Shown piece by piece: positions 8,600 to 18,057 of a stretch of DNA of 64,000 bases. The notes beneath the pieces are model-generated. The model worked only from the letters and a program-made list of their open reading frames with translations. It searched no databases and had not been told where the DNA came from. Within the stretch, counting starts at the first letter, position 1. Every line of letters starts with the position of its first letter. Source of the stretch: Bacillus luti (lineage in GTDB: Bacteria; Bacillota; Bacilli; Bacillales; Bacillaceae_G); assembly GCF_001884105.1 (NCBI RefSeq), contig NZ_MACI01000093.1, positions 156,436-220,435 on the forward strand, written 5' to 3'. Both the position numbers and the translations under genes were made by a program.

Positions 8600-8611
8600 G
8601 GGGTGGAGAGT

Positions 8612-9244
8612 ATGCAATTTGTTACAGAATGGATTAGAAATATTATCGTTTTTTTACTCTTAGCGACAATGCTTCATCTTATTCTTCCAAATTCCAATTT
8701 GCAAAAGTACGTTAAATTCGTTGTAAGTCTATTATTAGTTGTTTTAATTTTAACGCCCCTTTTTAAACTATTGCAAACAGATGTAAATGAAGTAATCGCA
8801 AATTTTAATGAAGAAAAGTACGTGGCAGAAGGATCTGTAAAAAATTCAATAGATTCGAAGAAAAAAGAAATACAAGCTCTAACACGTGCATATAGTTTAG
8901 AAGAGATGGCTACCAAAATGAAAAAAGAAGTAGGAAAAGAATTTGAGAAAAAGTATGGTATGGCAGTCTCTGAAATACAAATAGTCGCAGCGGAAAGTGC
9001 AGCGGAAGTAAAGTCAGCGAAAGATATTCAATCTGTTGTTGTGACGTTGAAAGAAAAAGAACGTAGTAAAAATGATGCAATTGAAACAGTAAAGCCAGTT
9101 GAAATTAACACGAAAGAACCTCCGAAAAAAGTAGAAGAAACGAATGTAGAAATGAAAGATTTCTTTTCAAGCAGGTGGCAACTAGAGAATAAACAAATCC
9201 AAGTTCAAATGGAAGGGAGGACAGGTAGAGTAAATGGACAATAA
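8612..9244 (+). CDS. spoIIIAF: Stage III sporulation protein AF
   Basis: A 210-residue protein with two N-terminal membrane segments (about 10-27 and 34-52) and a long charged extracytoplasmic domain; the C-terminal part is expected to adopt a ring-building-like fold as in B. subtilis SpoIIIAF. The conserved motif TEWIRNIIVF followed by LTPLFKLL is visible. ATG 8612 is chosen by alignment; a GTG at 8603 is in frame but overlaps the ribosome site. The end overlaps spoIIIAG by 11 bases. Confidence 0.93.
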   Translation: MQFVTEWIRNIIVFLLLATMLHLILPNSNLQKYVKFVVSLLLVVLILTPLFKLLQTDVNEVIANFNEEKYVAEGSVKNSIDSKKKEIQALTRAYSLEEMATKMKKEVGKEFEKKYGMAVSEIQIVAAESAAEVKSAKDIQSVVVTLKEKERSKNDAIETVKPVEINTKEPPKKVEETNVEMKDFFSSRWQLENKQIQVQMEGRTGRVNGQ

Positions 9245-9896
9245 AGATAAAAATTCGAAGTTCTCATTTTTTCGAAACTTATTGAATGGGGATGAAAAAG
9301 AAAGCAATGAGAAGGGAAAAAAGGTGACACCTAAGTTTTTACTTGTCCTACTCATACTTGGAATTTTGCTTATGTTTTCTAGTAGTTTATTTTCAAGTAA
9401 AAAAGAAGAAGTACCTGTATTTAAAGAACAAAAAACTCAAAATCAAGAAAAAGATGTACCAACTTTCGGACAAAAAAATAACGATAGTATGTCAAATGTA
9501 GAAAAGTATGAAAAAGCGTATGAACAAGAATTAAAAGCAGCTTTAGAAGAAATAGCAGGAGTAAAAGATGTAACGATTAAAGTGAATTTGGATTCATCAG
9601 AAGAAAAAATATTAGAGAAAAATACAGTGAAACGTTCACAAACAACAGGTGAAACAGATAAGGCAGGCGGCAAGAGGGAAGTAGAGGACGAGTCTCTTGA
9701 TGAAAAGACAGTCATTATACGTGAAGGGGATAAAGAAACTCCCGTTGTTTTACGAACAGAGAAACCGAAAGTGCGAGGTGTCCTTGTCGTAGCAAAGGGA
9801 GTGGATAACATACAAGTTAAAGCGATGGTAAAAGAAGCTGTCATACGGCTGCTAGATGTACCAGCTCATCGCGTTTCAGTATCACCGAAAAATTGA
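9234..9896 (+). CDS. spoIIIAG: Stage III sporulation protein AG
   Basis: A 220-residue protein with a cytoplasmic N-terminus, one membrane segment (about 32-52) and a large extracytoplasmic domain with ring-building-motif features (ELKAALEEIAGVKDVTIKV; VRGVLVVAKGVDN). SpoIIIAG forms a 30-fold ring in B. subtilis that lines the channel. The low-complexity stretch between membrane segment and ring domain is rich in Lys, Glu and Gln. It overlaps spoIIIAF and precedes spoIIIAH by 15 bases. Confidence 0.94.
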   Translation: MDNKDKNSKFSFFRNLLNGDEKESNEKGKKVTPKFLLVLLILGILLMFSSSLFSSKKEEVPVFKEQKTQNQEKDVPTFGQKNNDSMSNVEKYEKAYEQELKAALEEIAGVKDVTIKVNLDSSEEKILEKNTVKRSQTTGETDKAGGKREVEDESLDEKTVIIREGDKETPVVLRTEKPKVRGVLVVAKGVDNIQVKAMVKEAVIRLLDVPAHRVSVSPKN

Positions 9897-9911
9897 TAGG
9901 GAGGAAATAAA

Positions 9912-10583
9912 GTGTTAAAAAAACAAACGGTTTGGTTATTAACGATGTTAAGTTTGGTGGTTGTACTATCTGTTTATTACGTAACAACTCCTGACAAAAT
10001 GAATACAGCATCGCCGACAACAGGTGAAAAGATTGGACAAGAAAAACAAGGTACTGATAAAGCAGTAACAAATGAAACGCCAAGCAAAGAAACAACAAAA
10101 GAATCTTCAAACAAAGAAAATACAAGTAAGGAAACACCAAATAAAGAAACAGATAAAGAAACAGATAAAAAAGAGAGTGCCAAAAAAGAAACAAGTAAAA
10201 AAGAAGCTAACGTATCAGTTCAATCAAGTGATGAAAACTTCACAGCTTTACGCATGCAAATGGATGATCAGAGAAGTGAACAAAAAGCAAGATTACAAGA
10301 AGTAATGAATTCATCAAAATCTTCAGCAACAGAAAAGAGTAAAGCAAAAGATAATTTTGATGCAATTACTACAATGGAAACGAAACAAGAATTACTTGAA
10401 ACAGTAATTAAGTCTCAAGGTGGATATAAAGATGCCCTTGTAAGAGCTGATGGAACTGACATTAGAGTAACTGTTAAAGCGGCAAAGCATTCACAAAAAG
10501 AAGCGAATAAAATTATACAGCTTGTAAGAAGTGAAGGCGGATCAAAAGATGTAGGTGTGAAATTTGATCCACCAGCAAAATAA
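9912..10583 (+). CDS. spoIIIAH: Stage III sporulation protein AH
   Basis: A 223-residue protein, GTG start after GGGAGG, with one N-terminal membrane segment (about 7-25) and a C-terminal domain that in B. subtilis binds SpoIIQ of the forespore. Between them, about residues 36-100 form an unusual low-complexity region of repeated Lys-Glu-Thr/Asn/Ser units (NKETPSKETTKES-like) that looks expanded. The ring domain (about 120-223) is well conserved (ETKQELLETVIKSQGGYKDA-type start). Last gene of the operon. Confidence 0.94.
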   Translation: MLKKQTVWLLTMLSLVVVLSVYYVTTPDKMNTASPTTGEKIGQEKQGTDKAVTNETPSKETTKESSNKENTSKETPNKETDKETDKKESAKKETSKKEANVSVQSSDENFTALRMQMDDQRSEQKARLQEVMNSSKSSATEKSKAKDNFDAITTMETKQELLETVIKSQGGYKDALVRADGTDIRVTVKAAKHSQKEANKIIQLVRSEGGSKDVGVKFDPPAK

Positions 10584-10592
10584 ATGGAATGT

Positions 10593-10620
10593 TAACCCGT
10601 GGGGAATTCCCCACGGGTTA
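10593..10620. terminator. Long GC-rich palindrome after spoIIIAH, no clear U-tract
   Basis: A perfect 28-base palindrome (TAACCCGTGGGGAA / TTCCCCACGGGTTA) starts 9 bases after the spoIIIAH stop. It is followed by TTAGCG rather than a T-run, so it may act as a weak terminator or as 3'-end protection of the operon mRNA. Confidence 0.6.
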
Positions 10621-10695
10621 TTAGCGATTGTATGCACGTGGTAGGAAGAAATAAAGTTTTATGTACTTCAAAATAGTTAGATAAAAATAATAATA

Positions 10696-10727
10696 GAAAA
10701 AAGCTATCATTTTCGATAGCTTTTTTC
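10696..10727. terminator. Bidirectional terminator at the end of the small membrane gene
   Basis: Stem GAAAAAAGCTATC / GATAGCTTTTTTC with an ATTTTC loop. It has an A-run and a T-run on its two sides. Its stem encodes the last codons of the leftward gene, so it mainly serves that gene and backs up spoIIIAH. Confidence 0.85.
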
Positions 10728-10901
10728 TATATCATCTTTGAAGTTGTTTTTACTATGTTCAACTCGAAACGGAGAAATACGCTGTGAGTAAAAGATTAAC
10801 GGTTCATGGTTGTGGTGATTACTTTTCCCAGATTTGACGTGGATGAAGAGAACAAATGCCCAGACCATTACGGCAGGTAAGAAGAGAATGAGCCATATCA
10901 T
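10707..10901 (-). CDS. Small single-pass membrane protein, unrecognised
   Basis: A 64-residue protein starting MIWLILFLPAVMVWAFVLF, with one N-terminal membrane segment (2-21) followed by a His/Ser-rich, then charged tail ending DDIEKSYRK. ATG 10901 follows a GAGGTG ribosome site; a longer frame upstream lacks one. Its last codons lie in a terminator stem. I do not recognise the family. It sits alone between the spoIIIA operon and accB, on the other strand. Confidence 0.55.
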   Translation of the reverse strand: MIWLILFLPAVMVWAFVLFIHVKSGKSNHHNHEPLIFYSQRISPFRVEHSKNNFKDDIEKSYRK

Positions 10902-11364
10902 ATGTCCACACCTCGATACAATATATTTTCTACACTTTGAACATACTATTTTTATATGAAGGAACGATGAACGGTGTGTAAACAAAAAAATAATATTTGG
11001 TAAAAATATGTTATTGACTATAAATGAAGTGAAGAGTGGAGAGGGAATTGTATGTGTATTGTGTAGTATTTTTGAGAAGTAAGGAATGTTTTTTAGGAAG
11101 TGGTCTTGCCAATTTTGTGTGAAACTTGGTATTATTACTAGGTAATAATTTTTTTGGTGGAATAATATTTTTACAGGAGTTTCGATTTATTACAAAGAAA
11201 AATAAATTGGAATGTTTAAAAAATTTATCGTAAGATAGGAATAGTTAATATTTCTATTAGTAAATGAAATGAATTATCTAATAGAATACATCGTATTTTT
11301 ACAGCCAATCTAGTTTTAGTATCTGTAAAAACGGGACAAACAAGAGTATGGGAGTGGATTTTAC
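10902..11364 (+). promoter_or_regulatory. Long AT-rich leader of accB with hairpins
   Basis: No gene is visible in these 463 bases. There is a terminator-like hairpin at 11131-11155 (ATTATTAC / GTAATAAT, loop TAG, then seven T). A 9-bp inverted repeat TTTTTACAG (11296-11304) / CTGTAAAAA (11323-11331) lies 34 bases before accB, and a further direct copy of TTTTTACAG is at 11168-11176. No clear sigma-A promoter was found. The arrangement suggests a long regulated leader, which is inference. Confidence 0.45.
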
Positions 11365-11853
11365 ATGTTTAAAATTCAAGAAGTTCGTGAATTAATTAAA
11401 TTAATTGATAGCTCTAATATTGATGAATTTGAATACAAAAAAGACGGTACCACAATTAAAATGAAAAAGCGTGGTAATGAAGTTGTTGCGATGCAAGCAC
11501 CTGTAGCAAAACAAGTTATGCAACCAGTGGCACCTGTTGAAGTAGAAACAACAGTGGCAGCAGCACAAGTGGAAGCACCAAAACAAGAAGAGAAGAAAGC
11601 TATTCAAAATGAAAACCTACATAAAATTACATCACCGATGGTAGGTACATTCTATTCTTCTTCTTCGCCTGATACACCTGCATATGTAAGTGTAGGGGAT
11701 AGAGTATCGAAAGATTCTATCGTATGCATTGTCGAGGCTATGAAATTATTTAACGAAATCGATGCTGATGTAGATGGCGAAATTGTTGAGATTCTTGTTA
11801 ATAATGGACAGCTTGTTGAGTATGGACAACCGCTATTTCTTGTAAAAGCGTAA
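11365..11853 (+). CDS. accB: Biotin carboxyl carrier protein of acetyl-CoA carboxylase
   Basis: A 162-residue carrier that moves carboxybiotin between biotin carboxylase and carboxyltransferase, the first step of fatty acid synthesis. The N-terminal region (1-45) is followed by an Ala/Val/Pro-rich linker (about 45-80) and a C-terminal biotinyl domain with EAMKLFNEI, where Lys127 should be biotinylated. Normal length. The ribosome site is GGGAGTGG. It is 16 bases before accC; the two form one unit with yqhY. Confidence 0.96.
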   Translation: MFKIQEVRELIKLIDSSNIDEFEYKKDGTTIKMKKRGNEVVAMQAPVAKQVMQPVAPVEVETTVAAAQVEAPKQEEKKAIQNENLHKITSPMVGTFYSSSSPDTPAYVSVGDRVSKDSIVCIVEAMKLFNEIDADVDGEIVEILVNNGQLVEYGQPLFLVKA

Positions 11854-11869
11854 TAAGGGAGTCTTTGTG

Positions 11870-13222
11870 ATGATAAAAAAAGTATTAATAGCCAATCGTG
11901 GGGAAATTGCTGTACGAATTATTCGTGCTTGTAAAGAAATGGATATTGAAACAGTCGCAATTTATTCAGAAGCAGATAAAGAATCACTTCACGTGCAAAT
12001 TGCAGATGAGGCGTATTGTGTAGGACCAACGGTTTCAAAAGAAAGCTATTTAAATTTGACGAACATTATTAGCGTTGCGAAGTTAACGGGCTGCGATGCT
12101 ATACATCCAGGATACGGATTTTTAGCAGAGAATGCAGACTTTGCAGAGTTATGTCGTGAATGTAACTTGATTTTTATCGGTCCAAGTCCAGAAGCTATTT
12201 CAAAGATGGGCACAAAAGACGTTGCTCGTGATACAATGAAAGAAGCAGGGGTTCCGATTGTACCAGGTTCACAAGGGATTATTAAAAATACCGAAGAAGC
12301 GATCGAGCTTGCTAATCAAATTGGATATCCAGTTATTATTAAAGCGACTGCAGGTGGCGGCGGAAAAGGTATTCGTGTTGCACGCCATGAAGAAGAGCTT
12401 GTAAAAGGAATTCAAATTACACAGCAAGAAGCTAGTACCGCTTTTGGGAACCCTGGTGTATACTTAGAAAAGTACGTTGAAGATTTCCGCCATGTTGAGA
12501 TTCAAATAATGGCAGATGCACATGGAAATGCCATTCATTTAGGAGAGCGTGATTGTACAATTCAGCGCCGTTTGCAAAAACTATTAGAAGAAAGTCCATC
12601 ACCTGCGCTTGATGAAAATATTCGCAAGCAAATGGGTGAGGCGGCAGTTAAAGCGGCGGTAGCGGTTGATTATACAGGTGCTGGTACGGTTGAGTTTATT
12701 TATGAATATAAAACGAAAAGCTTTTATTTCATGGAGATGAATACGAGAATTCAAGTTGAGCATCCGGTTACTGAAATGGTAACAGGGATGGACTTAATTA
12801 AAGAACAAATTCTTGTAGCTTCTGGAGAAAAGTTATCGTTACAGCAAGAAGAAGTACAATTTAATGGTTGGGCAATTGAATGTCGAATTAATGCGGAAAA
12901 CCCTGCCAAAAAATTTATGCCATCTCCAGGTAAAGTAGAAATGTACTTACCACCAGGCGGATTTGGTATTCGCGTCGATTCAGCTGTATATCCGGGATAT
13001 TCAATCCCACCTTTCTATGATTCGATGGTTGCTAAATTAATTGTTCACGGAAAAACACGTGAAGAGGCAATTGCAAAAATGAAGCGAGCGCTTAGTGAAT
13101 TTGTCATTGAAGGCGTACATACAACAATCCCGTTCCATTTGCAATTGCTAGATCATCCTGATTTTGTAAAAGGTGAGTTTAATACGAAATTTTTGGAAGA
13201 GCATGAACTTGTGACGCAGTGA
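11870..13222 (+). CDS. accC: Biotin carboxylase subunit of acetyl-CoA carboxylase
   Basis: A 450-residue ATP-grasp enzyme that carboxylates the biotin on AccB. Visible are the N-terminal domain [17 protein letters not shown], the ATP-grasp glycine loop [23 protein letters not shown], and the metal and bicarbonate site motif [13 protein letters not shown]. Full length. ATG 11870 is preferred to the in-frame GTG at 11867 by spacing from AAGGGAG (8 bases). Follows accB and precedes yqhY, the conserved bacillus order. Confidence 0.97.
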   Translation: MIKKVLIANRGEIAVRIIRACKEMDIETVAIYSEADKESLHVQIADEAYCVGPTVSKESYLNLTNIISVAKLTGCDAIHPGYGFLAENADFAELCRECNLIFIGPSPEAISKMGTKDVARDTMKEAGVPIVPGSQGIIKNTEEAIELANQIGYPVIIKATAGGGGKGIRVARHEEELVKGIQITQQEASTAFGNPGVYLEKYVEDFRHVEIQIMADAHGNAIHLGERDCTIQRRLQKLLEESPSPALDENIRKQMGEAAVKAAVAVDYTGAGTVEFIYEYKTKSFYFMEMNTRIQVEHPVTEMVTGMDLIKEQILVASGEKLSLQQEEVQFNGWAIECRINAENPAKKFMPSPGKVEMYLPPGGFGIRVDSAVYPGYSIPPFYDSMVAKLIVHGKTREEAIAKMKRALSEFVIEGVHTTIPFHLQLLDHPDFVKGEFNTKFLEEHELVTQ

Positions 13223-13244
13223 TACATTAAAGGAGGTTTTTTTC

Positions 13245-13637
13245 ATGGCTGAACATATGTTAGATATGGGTCAAGATACAACTCTTGGTAAAGTAGAAAT
13301 TGCACCAGAAGTAATCGAAGTAATTGCTGGTATTGCAGCTGCTGAGGTAGAAGGCGTAGCGGCAATGCGTGGTAATTTTGCTACAGATGTTGTTGAGAAG
13401 TTAGGTAAGAAAAATCATGGTAAAGGTGTAAAGGTTGAATTAGCAAACGAAGATATTATCGTTGATCTATATGTTGTAATGTATTTTGGCGTAGCAATTC
13501 CAGTTGTTGCACAAAAGATTCAAGACAACATTCGCCAAGCACTCTTTACAATGACAGGACTTGAGCCAAAAGAAGTGAACGTTCACATCGTTGGCGTAAC
13601 ATTCGAAACACAAAAAACAGAAATCGAACCAGTGTAA
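13245..13637 (+). CDS. yqhY: Asp23/Gls24 family protein YqhY
   Basis: A 130-residue Asp23-family protein (GKVEIAPEVIEVIAGIAAAEVEGV, here noted as the start of the domain at about 15-38; VHIVGVTFE near the end). The protein is soluble and has no membrane segment. In B. subtilis, loss of YqhY causes selection for mutations lowering acetyl-CoA carboxylase activity, so a link to malonyl-CoA control is known; its place after accBC fits. AGGAGG precedes the ATG. Confidence 0.92.
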   Translation: MAEHMLDMGQDTTLGKVEIAPEVIEVIAGIAAAEVEGVAAMRGNFATDVVEKLGKKNHGKGVKVELANEDIIVDLYVVMYFGVAIPVVAQKIQDNIRQALFTMTGLEPKEVNVHIVGVTFETQKTEIEPV

Positions 13638-13641
13638 GAAT

Positions 13642-13676
13642 GAAAAAGGTGCCTAGTAACATAGGCATCTTTTTTA
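13642..13676 (+). terminator. Terminator of accB-accC-yqhY
   Basis: Stem GGTGCCTA / TAGGCATC, loop GTAACA, followed by TTTTTT. Confidence 0.88.
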
Positions 13677-13984
13677 TCGTTTCATTTCTTCACAAATTAC
13701 AACCCTCTAATTATTATACTATTTCAAAAAATGAGAAATAAAAAAGAAAACATTTCGTTTTTCCAAAAAACGTACATTGTGATAAGATATGGAACTTGAA
13801 GTTAATCTTTTTATTATTTTTCAGCCTTGTAACCCGTGTGTGAAACGATAAATTGTGTTATTATCATTGTATTATAAGGTTGGAAAATCAATGAAAACTG
13901 TAAGAGTAAGTGAATTGACGGCTTATAAATTATAATAATATAACAAAGCATAAGGAAAGACTTGAAGCATAAAGGAGAGTTACA
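13677..13984 (+). promoter_or_regulatory. Intergenic region before nusB
   Basis: About 300 AT-rich bases with no gene. A small hairpin CGTTTTT / AAAAACG occurs near 13758-13774, and -10-like TATTAT/TATAAG stretches lie near 13868-13880. No promoter with a convincing -35 was found. The ribosome site AAAGGAGAG precedes nusB. Confidence 0.35.
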
Positions 13985-14377
13985 ATGAAACGTAGGACGG
14001 CTAGAGAAAGAGCTATGCAAGCATTATATCAAATGGATATTACAGGTGAATTAGAACCGAAAGTAGCGGTGGAAAACACGCTAGATGAAGGTGAAGAAAC
14101 AAATGAGTTTCTAGAATCACTTGTTGTAGGTTTTGTAGAAAATAAAGAAGCAATTGATGAAGCGATTCGTCAAAATTTAAAAAAGTGGAAGCTTGAGCGA
14201 ATTAGTATTGTTGACCGCAGTATTTTACGTGTAGCTGTGTATGAAATGAAATACATGGAAGAAATTCCACACAATGTAACAATTAACGAAGCAATTGAAA
14301 TTGCTAAAACATTTGGGGATGAGGAATCTCGTCGTTTTATTAACGGCGTTTTATCTAATATAAAAGATACACTGTAA
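13985..14377 (+). CDS. nusB: Transcription antitermination factor NusB
   Basis: A 130-residue all-helical RNA-binding protein that works with NusE (S10) in antitermination of rRNA transcription. The N-terminal [16 protein letters not shown] motif and the C-terminal [18 protein letters not shown] / FINGVLSNI motifs are diagnostic. Length is normal. First gene of nusB-folD-xseA-xseB-ispA, a common bacillus order. Confidence 0.96.
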
Positions 14378-14400
14378 TTTCTTTAAGGGGGAATCTTAAA

Positions 14401-15261
14401 ATGGTAGCAGTAATCATCAAAGGAAATGAAGTTGCGGAGAAAAAACGAACACAATTAACAGAAGAAGTTGTGAAGTTGAAAGAGCAAGGGATTGTACCAG
14501 GATTAGCAGTTATTTTAGTTGGAGAAGATCCAGCATCTCGTTCTTACGTAAAAGGAAAAGAAAAAGGCTGTGAACAAGTAGGGATTTATTCAGAGCTAAT
14601 TGAACTTCCTGAAACAATTACTGAGGAACGTTTGCTTGCTGAAATCGATCGCTTAAATGGCGATGACCGTATTAATGGCATATTAGTGCAATTACCTTTA
14701 CCAAAACATATTGAAGAAAAAGCTATCATTGAAAGAATTTCACCAGAAAAGGATGTAGATGGATTTCACCCAATCAGCGTGGGACGTATGATGACGGGGC
14801 AAGATACATTCCTTCCATGTACACCGCATGGTATTGTAGAACTAGTAAAAGAAACGAATCTTGATATTTCGGGAAAACATGTTGTAGTAATTGGAAGAAG
14901 TAATATTGTCGGCAAACCAGTGGGACAATTGTTCTTAAATGAAAATGCAACTGTCACATACTGTCATTCTAAGACGCAAAATATGAAAGAGTTATCGAAG
15001 TTAGCGGACATTTTAATCGTAGCAGTTGGACGACCTAAAATGATAACAGCTGATTACATTAAAGAAGGAGCAGTTGTTATTGACGTTGGTGTAAATCGCC
15101 TAGAAACAGGAAAGCTTTGTGGTGATGTTGATTTTGACAACGTATTAGATGTTGCAGGTTACATTACGCCTGTTCCAAAGGGTGTTGGTCCAATGACGAT
15201 TACAATGCTTCTTCATAATACTGTTGAATCTGCCAAGCGTGCAGGTGTTGTTTGTAAATAA
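14401..15261 (+). CDS. folD: Methylenetetrahydrofolate dehydrogenase / cyclohydrolase
   Basis: A 286-residue bifunctional enzyme that interconverts 5,10-methylene-, methenyl- and 10-formyl-tetrahydrofolate. Signature segments are the catalytic Lys region SRSYVKGKEKGCEQVG, ILVQLPLPKHI, EKDVDGFHP, the NADP-binding VVIGRSNIVGKP and TPVPKGVGPMT. Normal length, GGGGGAA ribosome site. Second gene of the nusB cluster, 23 bases after nusB. Confidence 0.97.
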   Translation: MVAVIIKGNEVAEKKRTQLTEEVVKLKEQGIVPGLAVILVGEDPASRSYVKGKEKGCEQVGIYSELIELPETITEERLLAEIDRLNGDDRINGILVQLPLPKHIEEKAIIERISPEKDVDGFHPISVGRMMTGQDTFLPCTPHGIVELVKETNLDISGKHVVVIGRSNIVGKPVGQLFLNENATVTYCHSKTQNMKELSKLADILIVAVGRPKMITADYIKEGAVVIDVGVNRLETGKLCGDVDFDNVLDVAGYITPVPKGVGPMTITMLLHNTVESAKRAGVVCK

Positions 15262-15287
15262 TTTGAATCGGCTATGAGGAGAGAGAG

Positions 15288-16646
15288 ATGGAGAAACAAT
15301 ATTTAACCGTTACAGCATTAACACGCTATATAAAAACAAAAATAGAATACGACCCGCATTTGCAGTCTGTTTGGTTAAAAGGTGAAATTTCCAACTTTAA
15401 AAATCATAGTCGTGGTCATATGTATTTTACATTGAAAGATGAAAATGCAAGAATTGCAGCGGTTATGTTTGCGGGTCATAATCGTAATATTAAATTCAGA
15501 CCAGAGAATGGAATGAAGGTACTCGTGAAAGGGAAAATCTCTGTTTACGAGGCGAGTGGTTCTTATCAAATTTATATTCAAGACATGCAACCTGATGGAA
15601 TCGGAAACTTGCATTTAGCTTACGAACAGTTAAAAGTTCGTTTAGAGGAAGAAGGTTTGTTTTCTCAAGTTTATAAAAAAACAATTCCTCCGTATGCTAA
15701 AACAATAGGTGTGATTACGTCGCCAACAGGAGCAGCGATTCGTGATATTATAACAACGATTAAACGTCGTTATCCAATTGGAAATGTTATTGTATTTCCA
15801 GTACTTGTACAGGGGGAGTCAGCAGCTCCCTCAATTGTACAAGCAATTCGTACAGCGAATGAAATGAGAGAGATAGATGTACTAATCGTTGGACGCGGAG
15901 GAGGTTCTATTGAGGAATTGTGGGCTTTCAACGAAGAAATGGTTGCAAGAGCAATCTTTAAAAGTGAAATTCCTATTATTTCGGCAGTAGGCCATGAAAC
16001 GGATTTTACAATCGCAGATTTTGTTGCAGATTTACGCGCGCCAACACCGACTGCAGCAGCTGAGCTGGCAGCACCTAACATTATAGAGTTGCGAGAAAAG
16101 GTATTACAAAGAACCCTCAGATTGCAAAGAGCGATGAGAGAGTTAGTACATAAAAAAGAAGAAAAATTACAAGTATTGCAAAAATCTTATGCGTTCCGTT
16201 ATCCAAGACAAGTATATGAGCAAAAGGAAGAGCAATTAGATCGAGCATTAGAACAGCTTGTGTTAGCGAAAGAGCGCTATATTGATAAAAAAGTAAACCA
16301 GTTAAAACAGCTTTCATTTTATTTAGAGAAGCACCACCCATCTCAAAAAATTATGCAAACGAAGGTAGCAGTTGAAACGTTGCAAAAACAATTGCAACGT
16401 GAAATGCAAACGTTACTTCAAACGAAAGAATTTGCCTTCGTAAGAGCAGCTCAAAAACTTGAAGCATTAAGTCCTCTTAAAGTAATGATGAGAGGGTATG
16501 GGCTTGTATATGGTGAAGAGAAGCAAGTGTTAAAAAGTGTGAAAGATGTCAGCCTTGGAGATGCTGTTTCAGTTCAATTACAAGATGGAATACTAGATTG
16601 TAGCGTATCAGGCATAGAGGAGCGTGAATTGAATAATGGAAAATAA
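15288..16646 (+). CDS. xseA: Exodeoxyribonuclease VII large subunit
   Basis: A 452-residue subunit of exonuclease VII, which degrades single-stranded DNA. It has an N-terminal OB-fold (about 5-100), a catalytic domain with [29 protein letters not shown] and [13 protein letters not shown], and a long coiled coil (about 265-395) that binds XseB. Normal length. GAGGAGAGAG precedes the ATG. It overlaps xseB by 11 bases, consistent with coupled translation. Confidence 0.96.
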   Translation: MEKQYLTVTALTRYIKTKIEYDPHLQSVWLKGEISNFKNHSRGHMYFTLKDENARIAAVMFAGHNRNIKFRPENGMKVLVKGKISVYEASGSYQIYIQDMQPDGIGNLHLAYEQLKVRLEEEGLFSQVYKKTIPPYAKTIGVITSPTGAAIRDIITTIKRRYPIGNVIVFPVLVQGESAAPSIVQAIRTANEMREIDVLIVGRGGGSIEELWAFNEEMVARAIFKSEIPIISAVGHETDFTIADFVADLRAPTPTAAAELAAPNIIELREKVLQRTLRLQRAMRELVHKKEEKLQVLQKSYAFRYPRQVYEQKEEQLDRALEQLVLAKERYIDKKVNQLKQLSFYLEKHHPSQKIMQTKVAVETLQKQLQREMQTLLQTKEFAFVRAAQKLEALSPLKVMMRGYGLVYGEEKQVLKSVKDVSLGDAVSVQLQDGILDCSVSGIEERELNNGK

Positions 16647-16866
16647 ATTAAGCTTTGAAGAGGCAATTTCGCAACTTGAGCATCTCGTTTCTAAGCTAGA
16701 GCAAGGTGACGTACCTTTAGAAGAAGCAATCTCTTATTTTAAAGAGGGTATGGAGTTATCGAAGCTTTGTGATGAGAAATTGAAGAATGTACAAGAACAA
16801 ATGGCAGTTATTCTTGGGGAAGATGGAGAGCTTGAACCGTTTACTGCTTTAGGAGATGAAGCATAG
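16636..16866 (+). CDS. xseB: Exodeoxyribonuclease VII small subunit
   Basis: A 76-residue helical protein ([26 protein letters not shown] type, residues 4-29) that coats the XseA coiled coil. It starts inside xseA and its TAG overlaps the GTG start of ispA by one base, so all three genes are translationally linked. Confidence 0.95.
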   Translation: MENKLSFEEAISQLEHLVSKLEQGDVPLEEAISYFKEGMELSKLCDEKLKNVQEQMAVILGEDGELEPFTALGDEA

Positions 16867-17756
16867 TGACTATCGCTTTTGATACTTTTTTGAAAGAAAG
16901 TAAAACTTTCGTAGAAGAGAAACTTGTAAGTTATGCAAATGAATTACAATGTCCTAATGTACTTCGTGAAGCGATGGCATATTCTTTGGAAGCGGGTGGA
17001 AAACGTCTCCGCCCGTTACTTTTATTTGCAACATTACAAGCGTTTGGGAAAGAAAGAAATCTTGGAGTAGGTGCAGCTTGCGCTCTTGAAATGATTCATA
17101 CATACTCGTTAGTTCATGATGATTTACCTTGTATGGATGATGATGATTTAAGAAGAGGAAAGCCCACAAATCATAAAGTATTTGGTGAAGCGATGGCAGT
17201 TTTAGCGGGAGATGGTTTGTTGACGTATGCTTTTCAAGTAATTATGGCATATGAGCAAAAGGAAATCTCTGCTGAAAAAAAAGTAAGACTTGTACTTGAA
17301 CTTGCAAAGGCAGCAGGACCCGAAGGAATGGTTGGCGGACAAGTGGCAGATATGGAAGCTGAGGGGAAATTGCTTACAATTGATGAATTGGAGTATATCC
17401 ATAAGCATAAGACAGGGAAACTGCTTGAATTCGCTGTACTTGCAGGAGCGATACTTTCTGATGCCACAGAAGAGCAGGAAAAAAACTTACTTACGTTTGC
17501 AAAATATATCGGTCTAGCTTTCCAAATTCGAGATGATATTTTAGATGTAGAAGGAACCGAAGAAGAGATTGGAAAACCGATTGGTAGTGATGTTTCAAAT
17601 GAAAAGAGCACATATACAACGTTATTTACTGTAGATAGAGCAAAAGATATTTTAGAAGACACAATTGCAAAAGCGAAAGATGCAATTAGCTCTTTGCAAT
17701 TACAAGATGAATATCTAGTATCTATTTGCGACTTGATTGCAAAACGTAATAACTAA
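16866..17756 (+). CDS. ispA: Farnesyl diphosphate synthase (geranyltranstransferase)
   Basis: A 296-residue trans-prenyltransferase that condenses IPP with DMAPP and GPP to farnesyl diphosphate. The first Asp-rich motif reads HDDLPCMDDDDLRRGK and the second RDDILDVEG; GGKRLRP and KTGKL are also present. GTG start overlapping xseB, with GGAG upstream. Its product feeds undecaprenyl and quinone synthesis; dxs, the first enzyme of the same isoprenoid route, follows 300 bases later. Confidence 0.95.
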   Translation: MTIAFDTFLKESKTFVEEKLVSYANELQCPNVLREAMAYSLEAGGKRLRPLLLFATLQAFGKERNLGVGAACALEMIHTYSLVHDDLPCMDDDDLRRGKPTNHKVFGEAMAVLAGDGLLTYAFQVIMAYEQKEISAEKKVRLVLELAKAAGPEGMVGGQVADMEAEGKLLTIDELEYIHKHKTGKLLEFAVLAGAILSDATEEQEKNLLTFAKYIGLAFQIRDDILDVEGTEEEIGKPIGSDVSNEKSTYTTLFTVDRAKDILEDTIAKAKDAISSLQLQDEYLVSICDLIAKRNN

Positions 17757-17861
17757 TATAACAGCGTTTTCATTTGTTGAGTCATTCATCATTTTATGAT
17801 ATAAATGTAGGAAAAGGTTTTTCTTTTCTTGTTATTGGCAAAAATATATGTAGATTACATT

Positions 17862-17896
17862 GCCGTTATCACTTCGTGTTAGCGGCTATTTTTTTC
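17862..17896 (+). terminator. Terminator after ispA
   Basis: Imperfect 11-bp stem GCCGTTATCAC / GTGTTAGCGGC (one mismatch, one wobble), loop TTC, then a T-run. It separates ispA from dxs, which probably has its own promoter between 17900 and 18050 (TTGTGT-17-TAGTAT is one weak candidate near 17990-18015). Confidence 0.8.
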
Positions 17897-18057
17897 ATCG
17901 CCTAAAGAAATATGGTTTATAATAAGATTAGGGCACAATAGACTGGTTAATAGCAAAACAAGATGAAAAATAAAAAAGAGAATTTCTTGTGTTGTGTAAA
18001 TGTTTCTTATAGTATTTGACATGTTGACAGATTATGAAATGAAAGTGAGTGATCCAT

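Noticed and set aside
9841-10194. Leftward open frames opposite spoIIIAH
   Set aside because: They are the antisense reading of the Lys/Glu/Thr-rich linker, with leucine and phenylalanine runs caused by codon composition.
13677-13984. Possible riboswitch upstream of nusB-folD
   Set aside because: No conserved core of known purine, SAM, THF or preQ1 motifs could be found; only small AT-rich hairpins.
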